Shown here: positions 27,213 to 35,942 of the stretch, one piece after another
Position numbering within the stretch: the first letter of the stretch is position 1
How the letters are laid out: each line of letters opens with the position of its first letter
Origin: DIGJ01 sp041821315
GTDB lineage: Bacteria > Bacillota > Clostridia > Lachnospirales > Lachnospiraceae
Length of the DNA stretch: 64,000 nucleotides
Reading direction: 5' to 3'
Assembly (NCBI GenBank): GCA_041821315.1
Contig: JBGUEO010000007.1
Coordinates: forward strand, 62,001-126,000
Translations under genes and position numbers: made by a program
Notes under the pieces: model-generated
Databases searched by the model: none
What the model was told of the DNA's origin: nothing
The model's input: the letters and a program-made list of their open reading frames with translations, nothing else

Positions 27213-28724
27213 ATGAATGCAAAAATGATCGTAGACAAAGAATTGTCAATATCAAAAGTGGATGACCGACTATTTAGCTCGTTTATTGAACATTTGGGGC
27301 GAGCAGTATACAAAGGAATTTATCAACCAGAGCATGCGCATGCAGATGATGAAGGATTTCGAACAGACGTAATTGATTTGGTGAAAGAATTAAATATACC
27401 GATGATACGTTATCCAGGAGGTAATTTTGTTTCAAATTATTTTTGGGAGGATGGAGTAGGTCCTAAGGAAGATAGAAAAAGGCGTTTGGATTTGGCATGG
27501 CGAACGTTAGAAACAAATGAAGTTGGATTGAATGAGTTTGCAAAATGGGCAAATAAGGTAGACTCAAAGATTATGATGGGAGTAAATCTTGGTACCAGAG
27601 GGACAAAGGATGCTTTGAATCTATTGGAATATTGCAACCATCAAGCGGGAAGTTATTATAGTGATTTGCGTAAACAGCATGGGATAGAAGAACCGTATAA
27701 GATTAAAACATGGTGCCTTGGGAACGAGATGGATGGAGATTGGCAGTTAGGTAAGAAAACAGCCACAGAATATGGACGACTTGCTGCGGAAACAGGAAAA
27801 GCCATGAAATTAATGGATTCATCCATTGAACTGGTTTCTTGCGGAAGTTCTTTTGTGGAAATGCCGACGTTTCCAGAATGGGAAGCAACTACGTTGGAAC
27901 ATACGTATGAGGTTGCAGATTACGTGTCTCTTCATCAATATTACGGCAATGTGCAAAATGACACGGCGGATTATCTTGCTATGACACAGGATATGGAGCA
28001 TTTTATTCATACCGTTATTTCTACTTGCGATTATATTAAGGCGAAAAAAAGAAGCAAAAAAACAATGAACCTAAGTTTTGATGAATGGAATGTATGGTTT
28101 CATTCGTCAAAAGCAGATGATGAGACGATGAAAAATCATCCATGGCAGGTTGCACCGCATTTGCTTGAAGATGTATATACCTTTGAAGATGCCTTGATGG
28201 TTGGTCTTATGTTGATTACCCTAATTAAACATGCGGATCGCATTAAGATTGCATGTTTGGCACAGCTTGTTAATGTAATTGCACCAATCATGACAGAGAA
28301 TGAGGGAGGAGTATGGAAACAATCCATTTATTATCCATTCTTACATGCTTCCGTATACGGAAGAGGCACTGTGCTTTGGCCAATTGTTACTTGTGATAAG
28401 CATGATACAATTCAACATGAGAATGTTACGGATATTGAATCTGTGGCGGTATATCATGAAGAAAAAGAGGAACTTACAATATTTGCAGTCAATCGAAATG
28501 TAAACAAAGACATTGTGTTTGAAGTGGATGTTCGTGGGTTTGAAGGTTATAAGGTGTTAGAATACATAGTATTGGAAAATGATGATGTCAAACGATATAA
28601 TGGATATGGGAAAGAAATCATTCAACCAAAGAAGAAAGAAACCTATCAATTCGAAGGAAAGATGTTTACGACATCGATGAAAAAATGTTCGTGGAATGTC
28701 ATTCGATTTGCAAAAACAAACTAG
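27213..28724 (+). CDS. abfA: Alpha-L-arabinofuranosidase, glycoside hydrolase family 51
   Basis: A 503-residue cytoplasmic GH51 enzyme, normal length for the family. The acid/base Glu172 is in CLGNEMDGDW and the nucleophile Glu291 in LSFDEWNVWF, matching the spacing in known GH51 enzymes. It hydrolyses alpha-L-arabinofuranosyl linkages in arabino-oligosaccharides. As the last gene of the operon after GH127 and the transporter, it suggests that imported oligosaccharides carry both alpha- and beta-linked arabinofuranose, as in extensin side chains, which end in an alpha-linked unit on beta-linked ones. Confidence 0.95.
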   Translation: MNAKMIVDKELSISKVDDRLFSSFIEHLGRAVYKGIYQPEHAHADDEGFRTDVIDLVKELNIPMIRYPGGNFVSNYFWEDGVGPKEDRKRRLDLAWRTLETNEVGLNEFAKWANKVDSKIMMGVNLGTRGTKDALNLLEYCNHQAGSYYSDLRKQHGIEEPYKIKTWCLGNEMDGDWQLGKKTATEYGRLAAETGKAMKLMDSSIELVSCGSSFVEMPTFPEWEATTLEHTYEVADYVSLHQYYGNVQNDTADYLAMTQDMEHFIHTVISTCDYIKAKKRSKKTMNLSFDEWNVWFHSSKADDETMKNHPWQVAPHLLEDVYTFEDALMVGLMLITLIKHADRIKIACLAQLVNVIAPIMTENEGGVWKQSIYYPFLHASVYGRGTVLWPIVTCDKHDTIQHENVTDIESVAVYHEEKEELTIFAVNRNVNKDIVFEVDVRGFEGYKVLEYIVLENDDVKRYNGYGKEIIQPKKKETYQFEGKMFTTSMKKCSWNVIRFAKTN

Positions 28725-28729
28725 ATATA

Positions 28730-28778
28730 AGGACTGCTACATAATCTGAAAAAATCAGATGGTAGCAGTCCTGTTTTT
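28730..28778 (+). terminator. Intrinsic terminator after the GH51 gene
   Basis: AGGACTGCTAC pairs with GTAGCAGTCCT, with inner ATCTGA/TCAGAT pairing, followed by GTTTTT. It closes the second arabinan operon. Confidence 0.9.
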
Positions 28779-28805
28779 GAGTGGCGATTTTCGTTGTAAT
28801 ATGAT
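28777..28805 (+). promoter_or_regulatory. Promoter of the first tandem LacI gene
   Basis: TTGAGT at 28777 and TATGAT at 28800 with a 17-base spacer, 35 bases before the ATG at 28840. It overlaps the U-run of the preceding terminator. Confidence 0.45.
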
Positions 28806-28839
28806 ACAATAAAGAGAGTTTTTGTTAGGGGGCGAATGG

Positions 28840-29847
28840 ATGAAGGTTAGCATAAGGCAGATTAGTGAAAAAACAGGATTTTCCCCTGCTACAATTTCAA
28901 ATGCATTGAATCGTAAAAAAGGGGTCAATAAAGAAACGGCTGCGGAAATATTTCGGGTAGCAAAAGAGCTTGGATACATTGATGAAGAACGGATTACGAA
29001 GATAAAATTTGTTATGTATCGTAAAAATGGTTCCATTATTGAGGATACCCCCTTTTTCTCTTTACTGATTGATGGGTTTGAAAAAGAGTGTGGTGCATCG
29101 GGATATGAAGTTGTGATTTGTAACCTAGATAGTAGATCACTTGATTATGAGGAACAAGTAAAATGGCTGATTAATGATACAAGTTCGGCGGTTGTACTTC
29201 TTGGAACTGAGTTGATGGACGAAGATTTGGAGTTATTCAAAGGAGCAAAATGTCCTTTTCTTTTATTTGATTATTGGAGCTCTGATATGGAGTTTAATGC
29301 AGTGTTAATCAATAATGCAGATTCTGCACGTATGGCGACAGAATATTTAATTGGAAAGGGACATCGAAAAATTGGCTATTTAAGAGGAAAATATCGCATT
29401 AAATCATTTCGATCCAGACATGTTGGGTATACCGTTGCTTTGAATAAAGCTGGAATAAAAGTAAATTCTGCGTATACAATTACAATTGGAACAAGTATGA
29501 ATGAGGCGTATACGGATATGGTGAGAATTTTGCAGAAAAAACCAGAAATGCCTACGGCCTTTTTTGCGGATAATGATATGGTTGCACTTGGTGCGATGAA
29601 GGCTCTGACGGAATTTGGGTACAAAATACCGGAAGACATCTCGATTATTGGATTTGATGATTTGCCATTTTGTGAGATTGCAACACCAAGACTAACCACA
29701 CTCCGTGTTGCAAAGCAGGAAATGGGACAGGCAGGAGCAAAACGAATTATAGAATTAATTAAAAAGCCAAGTGCAGTTAATTTAAAAATACAAGTTTGTA
29801 CAAGCTTTGTGGAACGTGATAGCGTAAAAGAACTTGTAATAAAATAA
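28840..29847 (+). CDS. LacI-family transcriptional regulator (tandem copy 1)
   Basis: About 335 residues. The ATG at 28840 is preferred over the TTG at 28822 because the AGGGGG site precedes it and the LacI helix-turn-helix (VSIRQISEKTGFSPATISNA) then starts at the N-terminus, as in its paralogue. The effector domain shows FFADNDMVALGAMKAL and ISIIGFDDLPFCE. It is a clear duplicate of the gene at 30129. One or both probably control the isomerase/transketolase/kinase/transporter operon downstream. The nearest target is its own gene or that operon; the ligand is unknown. Confidence 0.88.
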   Translation: MKVSIRQISEKTGFSPATISNALNRKKGVNKETAAEIFRVAKELGYIDEERITKIKFVMYRKNGSIIEDTPFFSLLIDGFEKECGASGYEVVICNLDSRSLDYEEQVKWLINDTSSAVVLLGTELMDEDLELFKGAKCPFLLFDYWSSDMEFNAVLINNADSARMATEYLIGKGHRKIGYLRGKYRIKSFRSRHVGYTVALNKAGIKVNSAYTITIGTSMNEAYTDMVRILQKKPEMPTAFFADNDMVALGAMKALTEFGYKIPEDISIIGFDDLPFCEIATPRLTTLRVAKQEMGQAGAKRIIELIKKPSAVNLKIQVCTSFVERDSVKELVIK

Positions 29848-29861
29848 TAGAATAGAATTTG

Positions 29862-29904
29862 AATAAGAAGAGGATAGTATAAATATCCCCTTCTTATTTT
29901 TTTT
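29862..29904 (+). terminator. Intrinsic terminator between the tandem LacI genes
   Basis: AATAAGAAG pairs with CTTCTTATT and, after one mismatch, GGATA pairs with TATCC; eight T follow. The ~220 bases from here to the second LacI gene are extremely AT-rich with no supported gene. Confidence 0.85.
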
Positions 29905-30066
29905 GTAAAAAACATATGTAAATGTTTATATAAATATTTATAAAAATATTTATACGTAAAAACTTAAAAACTGCGTTTTAGTGTTAAAAAATTGTGCATA
30001 ACTAACAAAAAAATAGAGTAAAAACTAATTATAGTGACAAAAATAAAAATAAAAACATAAAAACTA

Positions 30067-30094
30067 TTGAACAAAAATATAAATAATTTATAAT
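30067..30094 (+). promoter_or_regulatory. Promoter of the second tandem LacI gene and probably of the downstream operon
   Basis: TTGAAC at 30067 and TATAAT at 30089 with a 16-base spacer. The predicted start near 30101 leaves a short leader before the GTG at 30129. No terminator was seen between this regulator and the isomerase gene, so the operon may be autoregulated. Confidence 0.55.
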
Positions 30095-30128
30095 AATATT
30101 TATATAAGTTTTGAGAGGAGCTGAAACC

Positions 30129-31127
30129 GTGAAAGTTAGTATTCGACAAATTAGTGAGAAAACAGGTTATTCACCAGCAACGGTTTCAAATGCTTTGAAT
30201 CGGAAAAAGGGTGTAAATAAAGAGACATCTGCTGGGATTTTTAAGGTCGCAAAAGAGATGGGTTATATCAATGAAGCAAGTGTAACAAAGATAAAGTTTG
30301 TTTTATATAAAAGAAATGGGTTGATTACAGAAGATACTCCTTTTTTCTCTCTTATGATTGATGGATTTGAAAAAGAATGCAGAGAATATGGATATGAAAT
30401 GGTACTTTGTTATTTGGATCGAAGAAATGCAGATTTTGAGGAGCAGGTGAAATGGCTACTAAATGACACCACATCGGCAATTGCATTAATGGGTGCAGAG
30501 TTAATGGAGGATGATTTAGAAATATTTAAAGGAGCAAAATGTCCATTTCTTACATTGGATTACTGGAGTTCAGATATGAGTTTAGATGGAGTTACTATTA
30601 ATAATTCAGATTCTGCACGAATGGCGGTAGAATACTTGATTAAAAGAGGGCATAAGAAGATTGGATATTTAAGAGGCCAATTTCGGATCAAGGCATTTCG
30701 CTCCAGGGCTGTGGGATTCAAAATTGCAATGAATAAACATGAGCTTCCGGTTGAAAATTCATATATCGTAACACTTCGTACAACAATGGATGGTTCTTAC
30801 CGTGATATGAGTGAGCATTTGAAACAAAAGTTGGATCTGCCTACGGCTTTTTTTGCGGATAACGATATGATTGCGTTAGGCGCGATGAAGGCATTGCAAG
30901 AACATGGATATCGAATACCAGAAGATGTTTCGATTGTAGGTTTTGACGATTTGCCGTTTTGTGAGATTGCTTCTCCAAGACTTACCAGTCTTCGTGTTCC
31001 AAAACAAGAAATGGGACAGTTGGCAGTAAGGAGAATCAACGATATGATAAAAAATCAAAGTAATATTAAATTAAAAACACAAGTTTGTACAGAATTTATT
31101 GAGCGAGACAGTGTAAGAATATTATAG
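30129..31127 (+). CDS. LacI-family transcriptional regulator (tandem copy 2)
   Basis: About 332 residues starting at a GTG with a GAGAGGAG site; the upstream TTG at 30111 lies before the site and is rejected. Helix-turn-helix VSIRQISEKTGYSPATVSNA and effector segments FFADNDMIALGAMKAL and VSIVGFDDLPFCE are nearly those of the gene at 28840, so the pair arose by tandem duplication. It lies 23 bases before the isomerase gene, as first gene of the putative apiose operon. The near-identical recognition helices imply overlapping operators; the effector pockets differ more. Confidence 0.88.
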   Translation: MKVSIRQISEKTGYSPATVSNALNRKKGVNKETSAGIFKVAKEMGYINEASVTKIKFVLYKRNGLITEDTPFFSLMIDGFEKECREYGYEMVLCYLDRRNADFEEQVKWLLNDTTSAIALMGAELMEDDLEIFKGAKCPFLTLDYWSSDMSLDGVTINNSDSARMAVEYLIKRGHKKIGYLRGQFRIKAFRSRAVGFKIAMNKHELPVENSYIVTLRTTMDGSYRDMSEHLKQKLDLPTAFFADNDMIALGAMKALQEHGYRIPEDVSIVGFDDLPFCEIASPRLTSLRVPKQEMGQLAVRRINDMIKNQSNIKLKTQVCTEFIERDSVRIL

Positions 31128-31150
31128 CATAGAAGAAAAGAGGGTATCCT

Positions 31151-32560
31151 ATGAAAAAGATGAAATTAGGGTTTGCACCAACGAGGAGAAGCATATTTAG
31201 TGCGCCAGATGCTGTTAAATTTGCAAATTTAACAAGAGAAAAATTAAAGAATATGGATATTGATTTTGTAGATATTACGGACATTAATGAAGAAGGTCTT
31301 CTCTATAATGACAGTGATATGGAAAAGGTTTTGGACAAGTTTCAAAAAGAAGGGATAGAGGGATTATTTATTCCTCATTGTAACTTTGGAACCGAATATA
31401 TTTGTGCAAGACTAGCAAAGGCATTAGGTGTACCGGTTTTACTATGGGGACCTAGAGATGAACGACCAGATGAAAATGGGATTCGCTTAAGAGACAGTCA
31501 GTGTGGATTGTTTGCAACCGGAAAAGTGCTTCGAAGATTCCAAGTTCCCTTTACCTATCTTACAAACTGTCGTTTATCAGATCCGGAATTTGAACGAGGT
31601 CTAAAAGATTTTCTTTCCGTTTGCAATGTGGTGAAGGTATTTCGACATACCAGAATTCTACAAATTGCTCCAAGACCATTTGACTTTTGGACAACAATGT
31701 GTAACGAAGGAGAATTACTGGAACGATTTAATATTCAGTTGGCTCCAATCCCAATGCCAGAGCTAACACAAGCGGTAAAAGATGCAATTGCACAAGGGGT
31801 TGAAGTGGAAAACGTGACGGCATATTGTAAAGATAATATGTGCGTAAAGATTAAAGAAAATGAGCTTACAAATGTTGCAGCGCTGAAAGTAGCAATGAAG
31901 GGACTTGCAAAAAAATATGGTTGTAATGCAATCGCAATTCAATGTTGGAATGCCCTGCAAAGTGAGCTTGGAATTATGCCATGTGCGGCCAATTCACTAT
32001 TGAATGAAGAAGGAATTCCGGTTGTTTGCGAAACGGATATTCATGGTGCAATTACGGCAGTTATGGTAGAAGCGGCAGGTATGGATGAAGCAAGAGGATT
32101 TTTCGCTGATTGGACGGTCAGACATCCGGATAATGAAAATGGAGAACTTTTACAACACTGTGGACCATGGCCAATCTCGGTAGCTAAAGGATTACCAACG
32201 ATAGGATATCCATTAGCATTTGATCATCCAGGTGCCGTAGAAGCAGAGGCAAAGCATGGCGATATGACATTGTGTCGTTTTGACGGAGATAATGGGGAGT
32301 ATTCCTTGTTGCTTGGAAATGCAAAAGGAATTGAAGGGCCATACACAAAAGGTACTTATGTTTGGGTTGAAGTTGAGAATTTAAAACGATTGGAAGATAA
32401 GTTAGTATGTGGTCCATACATTCATCATTGTGTTGGAATTCATAAAAACGTAGTGCCGGTATTGTATGAAGCATGTAAGTATATTGGGGTGAAACCAGAT
32501 TTTTATGATCCAATTGAAGAACAAGTAAAAGCATATATACGAGGCGAGACAATCGAGTAG
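31151..32560 (+). CDS. Fucose-isomerase-like sugar isomerase; candidate D-apiose isomerase
   Basis: A 469-residue protein of the L-fucose/L-arabinose isomerase-like group (COG2407 type). It starts with the N-terminal segment KLGFAPTRRS and carries the C-terminal metal-site pattern VCETDIHGAI, where Glu, Asp and His would hold the divalent metal. Such enzymes interconvert aldoses and ketoses. It is followed by split transketolase genes, an FGGY kinase and a pentose-type transporter, which is the gene set described for D-apiose catabolism (isomerase making apulose). No L-ribulose-phosphate epimerase is present, which argues against a plain L-arabinose pathway. The family is well supported; the substrate is inferred. 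Confidence 0.75.
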   Translation: MKKMKLGFAPTRRSIFSAPDAVKFANLTREKLKNMDIDFVDITDINEEGLLYNDSDMEKVLDKFQKEGIEGLFIPHCNFGTEYICARLAKALGVPVLLWGPRDERPDENGIRLRDSQCGLFATGKVLRRFQVPFTYLTNCRLSDPEFERGLKDFLSVCNVVKVFRHTRILQIAPRPFDFWTTMCNEGELLERFNIQLAPIPMPELTQAVKDAIAQGVEVENVTAYCKDNMCVKIKENELTNVAALKVAMKGLAKKYGCNAIAIQCWNALQSELGIMPCAANSLLNEEGIPVVCETDIHGAITAVMVEAAGMDEARGFFADWTVRHPDNENGELLQHCGPWPISVAKGLPTIGYPLAFDHPGAVEAEAKHGDMTLCRFDGDNGEYSLLLGNAKGIEGPYTKGTYVWVEVENLKRLEDKLVCGPYIHHCVGIHKNVVPVLYEACKYIGVKPDFYDPIEEQVKAYIRGETIE

Positions 32561-32591
32561 GTAGTAGAAGAAGTGAGGAAGGAAGGTATCA

Positions 32592-33425
32592 ATGGAAAAT
32601 ATAAAAGCATTATCCTTTGAATTACGTAAAAATGTAATTGACATGATTGTGGAAGGAAACGGTGGGCACATTGGTGGTGATATGAGCGTAATGGATACGT
32701 TGGTGACACTTTACTTTTCACAGATGAATATAAGTCCGGAAAATATGGATGATGAAAATAGAGATCGTTTTGTTATGAGTAAAGGGCATTCGGTGGAAGC
32801 ATTATATGCAGTATTAGCAAAAAAAGGGTTTTTCCCAATTGAAGAAGTGATTGCGACATTTTCTAAATTTGGATCAAAATACATTGGTCATCCGAATAAT
32901 AAATTACCCGGGATTGAAATGAACTCAGGATCCCTAGGACATGGACTGCCGGTATGTGTTGGAATGGCTCTTGCTGGGAAGATGAACCATAAAGAGTATC
33001 GGGTGTATACGGTTATGGGAGATGGTGAGTTGGCAGAGGGTTCTGTCTGGGAAGGTGCTATGGCAGCAAGTCATTACAAGTTGGATAATTTGTGTGGAGT
33101 TGTCGATCGAAACCGTTTGCAAATTTCAGGAAGTACGGAAGAAGTAATGGCACATGATAGTCTCATCGAACGTTTTAGTAGTTTTGGATGGCATGTTATC
33201 AATGTGGAAAATGGAAATAATATCGATGCATTGATTGAGGCTTTTGAATGTGCAAAGACAATAAAGCAAAAACCAACGGTTATCCTTGCAAATACAATCA
33301 AAGGGTTTGGGTCAAGTATTATGGAGAATAAAGCAAACTGGCATCATAGAGTTCCAACCAACGAAGAGTATGAACAGATCATGATTGATCTAGAAGCAAG
33401 AAGGGAGGAATGCCTTCATGAATAA
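32592..33425 (+). CDS. Transketolase N-terminal subunit; candidate apulose-4-phosphate transketolase subunit A
   Basis: A 277-residue thiamine-diphosphate-binding half of a transketolase. The motif GDGELAEGSVWEGAM with a downstream Asn (VVDRNRLQISG) is the ThDP/Mg2+ signature, and GHIGGDMS and MSKGHSVEALY are typical of the N-terminal half. It overlaps the C-terminal subunit gene by 8 bases. Split transketolases are common in Clostridia for pentose metabolism, but here they sit between a sugar isomerase and a ketose kinase, as in the D-apiose pathway, where the enzyme turns apulose-4-phosphate plus glyceraldehyde-3-phosphate into xylulose-5-phosphate and dihydroxyacetone phosphate. Confidence 0.85.
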   Translation: MENIKALSFELRKNVIDMIVEGNGGHIGGDMSVMDTLVTLYFSQMNISPENMDDENRDRFVMSKGHSVEALYAVLAKKGFFPIEEVIATFSKFGSKYIGHPNNKLPGIEMNSGSLGHGLPVCVGMALAGKMNHKEYRVYTVMGDGELAEGSVWEGAMAASHYKLDNLCGVVDRNRLQISGSTEEVMAHDSLIERFSSFGWHVINVENGNNIDALIEAFECAKTIKQKPTVILANTIKGFGSSIMENKANWHHRVPTNEEYEQIMIDLEARREECLHE

Positions 33426-34356
33426 GATACCAAATCGTCAAATTATTTGTAATGTTTTAATGGAAAAAGCAAAAGAAGATAAAGAGATTGTTGTGTTATG
33501 TAGTGATTCAAGAGGGTCAGCCTCATTGACACCATTTGCGAATGCATTTCCTGAGCAATTTGTCGAAACAGGAATCGCTGAACAAAATTTAGTGAGTATT
33601 TCAGCTGGACTTGCAAAATGTAAAAAGAAATCGTATGCCGCATCACCAGCTTGTTTTTTATCCACACGTAGTTATGAACAATGCAAAGTGGATGTTGCAT
33701 ATTCCAATACAAATGTAAAGCTCATTGGAATCAGCGGAGGCGTAAGTTATGGAGCGCTTGGAATGAGTCATCATTCTGCGCAGGATATAGCGGCAATGTC
33801 AGCGATACCCAATATGCGAGTGTATCTACCAAGTGATCGACATCAAACAAAATGTTTGATAGAACATTTATTGCTTGATGAAAAACCAGCCTATATTCGT
33901 GTTGGGAGAAATGCAGTTGAAGATGTTTATTCGGAAGAAAATTGTCAATTCACGATGGATCAAGCAATGATAGTGAACGATCAATCAAAGACAGCACAAG
34001 TAGCAATTATTGCATGTGGTGAAATGGTAAAACCAGCACAAGATGCTGCTGAGTTTTTAGAAAAAGACGGAATTCAAGTAATTGTTGTCGACATGTATTG
34101 TGTAAAGCCACTCGATACAAAGACGATTATTTCAATTGCAAAACGTGTGAATGTTGTTTTAACAGTAGAAGAACACGCACCATTTGGTGGACTTGGCTCT
34201 ATGGTAAGTCAAGTAGTAGCACATGAATGTCCAAAAAAAGTGATCAATTTAGCATTGCCAGATGAACCAGTTATTACTGGCTCGTCAAAGGAAGTATTTG
34301 ATTATTATGGGCTAAATGCAAAGGGTATTGTGAAAACAATCAGAGAGCTTTTGTAG
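33418..34356 (+). CDS. Transketolase C-terminal subunit; candidate apulose-4-phosphate transketolase subunit B
   Basis: A 312-residue partner subunit with the pyrimidine-binding domain (ETGIAEQNLVSISAGLA, where Glu contacts the thiamine ring; GVSYGALGMSHHSAQDIA) and the C-terminal transketolase domain (VEEHAPFGGLGSMVSQVV). It starts within the end of the N-terminal subunit gene, so the two are translationally coupled and form one enzyme. The kinase gene follows 9 bases later. Substrate assignment rests on the neighbouring genes. Confidence 0.85.
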   Translation: MNKIPNRQIICNVLMEKAKEDKEIVVLCSDSRGSASLTPFANAFPEQFVETGIAEQNLVSISAGLAKCKKKSYAASPACFLSTRSYEQCKVDVAYSNTNVKLIGISGGVSYGALGMSHHSAQDIAAMSAIPNMRVYLPSDRHQTKCLIEHLLLDEKPAYIRVGRNAVEDVYSEENCQFTMDQAMIVNDQSKTAQVAIIACGEMVKPAQDAAEFLEKDGIQVIVVDMYCVKPLDTKTIISIAKRVNVVLTVEEHAPFGGLGSMVSQVVAHECPKKVINLALPDEPVITGSSKEVFDYYGLNAKGIVKTIRELL

Positions 34357-34365
34357 GAGGTTTTT

Positions 34366-35859
34366 ATGGAGGATGGATTTATACTGGGAATTGATCAAAG
34401 TACACAAGGAACGAAAGCACTGATCTTTGATGAAAAGGGATGCCTATTGTTTCGAAGTGATCGAGCGCATGAGCAAAAAATCAATGAAAAGGGATGGGTG
34501 GAGCACAATCCAAATGAAATATATGAAAATACCATTCAAGTAGTGAAAGACGTCGTTAAGAAGAGTGGTATAAGTAAAGATAAAATAAAAGCAGTCGGAA
34601 TCAGCAATCAAAGAGAAACAGCACTTGTATGGGACAAAGCGACAGGAAAGCCAATTTATAATGCCATTGTTTGGCAGTGTTCTAGAGGAGAGCCAATTTG
34701 TAAGGAGCTAGAAGATGCAGGAATGTCCCAATATATCAAAGATCACTCAGGTCTTCCTCTATCACCGTATTTTTCTGCAGCAAAAATTGCATGGATTTTG
34801 CGAAATGTAGACGGTGCGAGAAAAAAGTCTGAATATGGGCTGCTCTGTTGTGGAACGATTGATAGTTGGCTTGTTTATCGGCTAACCAATCGAACAGAGT
34901 TTAAGACGGATTATTCGAATGCATCGAGAACACAGTTATTTGATATTGAAAAACTAGCATGGAGCAATACCATATGTCAGGCATTTGGGATTAACTCAGA
35001 ATGTTTAGCGCGTGTTTGTGATTCCAATGCAGAATATGGATTTACTGATTTTGACGGATTTTTAGAAACAAAAATTCCAATTCACGCTGTTTTTGGGGAT
35101 TCACATGCAGCCCTATACGGGCAGGGATGTCTGGAGGCAGGGATGATAAAGGCTACCTATGGGACGGGATCATCTATTATGATGAATACAGGAACACGAC
35201 CTGTCTTTACAAACCAAGGAATTGCAACTTCGCTTGCTTGGTCAATGGATGGAATGGTTCATTATGTATTGGAAGGGAATATTAATTATACAGGAGCGGT
35301 CATTACTTGGTTGCAAAAGGATTTGGGATTGATTACATCTCCAAGCGAAACACAAGAACTTGCAAAATCTGCAAATAAGAAAGATAGAACCTATTTAGTA
35401 CCAGCATTTACTGGACTTTCTGCTCCATATTGGGATAGTGAAGCAACGGCAACATTAAGTGGAATGACACGAATAACCAAAAAAGCTGAGATTGTAAGAG
35501 CTGCGCTTGAGTGTATTGCATATCAGATTACGGATATTGTGGATGTAATGAGTAATGCAGCAAAAATAAATGTAGGAGAACTTCGTGTGGATGGAGGACC
35601 TACTAAGAATGACTATTTGATGCAGTTTCAGAGCGATTTATTGCATACAAATGTTTATGTACCAAAAGAAGAAGAACTATCCGGTATTGGAGCAGCATAT
35701 GCGGCGGGAATAGCAATGGGAATGTATAAAAAAGATACTTTATTTTCTAAAAGGAAAGGTTTGATATTTGAACCGACTATGGAAATAGAATTGGTAGATG
35801 AAAAAAAGATGGGCTGGAGGGAAGCACTTTTTCTCGCACGTACGAATAAAAAGTGCTAG
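34366..35859 (+). CDS. FGGY-family carbohydrate kinase; candidate apulose kinase
   Basis: A 497-residue sugar kinase with the actin-like phosphate motifs ILGIDQSTQGTKALIFD and ATYGTGSSIMMNTG, the segment GLSAPYWDSEATATLSGMTR, and the C-terminal FGGY region ELRVDGGPTKNDYLMQFQ. It resembles glycerol kinase and xylulokinase in length; sequence alone does not decide the substrate. Between a split transketolase and a pentose-type transporter, with an isomerase upstream, the expected substrate is a ketose: apulose if this is the apiose pathway, L-ribulose or xylulose otherwise. AGGAGG site 7 bases before the ATG. Confidence 0.85.
   Translation: MEDGFILGIDQSTQGTKALIFDEKGCLLFRSDRAHEQKINEKGWVEHNPNEIYENTIQVVKDVVKKSGISKDKIKAVGISNQRETALVWDKATGKPIYNAIVWQCSRGEPICKELEDAGMSQYIKDHSGLPLSPYFSAAKIAWILRNVDGARKKSEYGLLCCGTIDSWLVYRLTNRTEFKTDYSNASRTQLFDIEKLAWSNTICQAFGINSECLARVCDSNAEYGFTDFDGFLETKIPIHAVFGDSHAALYGQGCLEAGMIKATYGTGSSIMMNTGTRPVFTNQGIATSLAWSMDGMVHYVLEGNINYTGAVITWLQKDLGLITSPSETQELAKSANKKDRTYLVPAFTGLSAPYWDSEATATLSGMTRITKKAEIVRAALECIAYQITDIVDVMSNAAKINVGELRVDGGPTKNDYLMQFQSDLLHTNVYVPKEEELSGIGAAYAAGIAMGMYKKDTLFSKRKGLIFEPTMEIELVDEKKMGWREALFLARTNKKC
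35823..35857 (+). other. 10-bp hairpin across the kinase stop region
   Basis: AGCACTTTTT pairs with AAAAAGTGCT, spanning the last kinase codons up to the first base of the stop, with CGTACG in the loop. It could mark an mRNA processing or stability boundary before the binding-protein gene. Confidence 0.4.
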
Positions 35860-35942
35860 CAAAAAAGATGAGATTCGCCGAAAGGAAATCTTTCGTGTAT
35901 CTAATAAAACCTATATAATGTAATTTTAAGGAGGAAACAAAA

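Noticed and set aside
29376..29915. A 179-residue minus-strand frame over the end of the first tandem LacI gene
   Set aside because: It lies opposite a well-supported gene and shows no motif; a shadow frame.
31151..35859. A conventional L-arabinose pathway (AraA, AraB, AraD)
   Set aside because: No AraD-like epimerase is present, and split transketolase genes lie between isomerase and kinase, which an arabinose operon does not need there.
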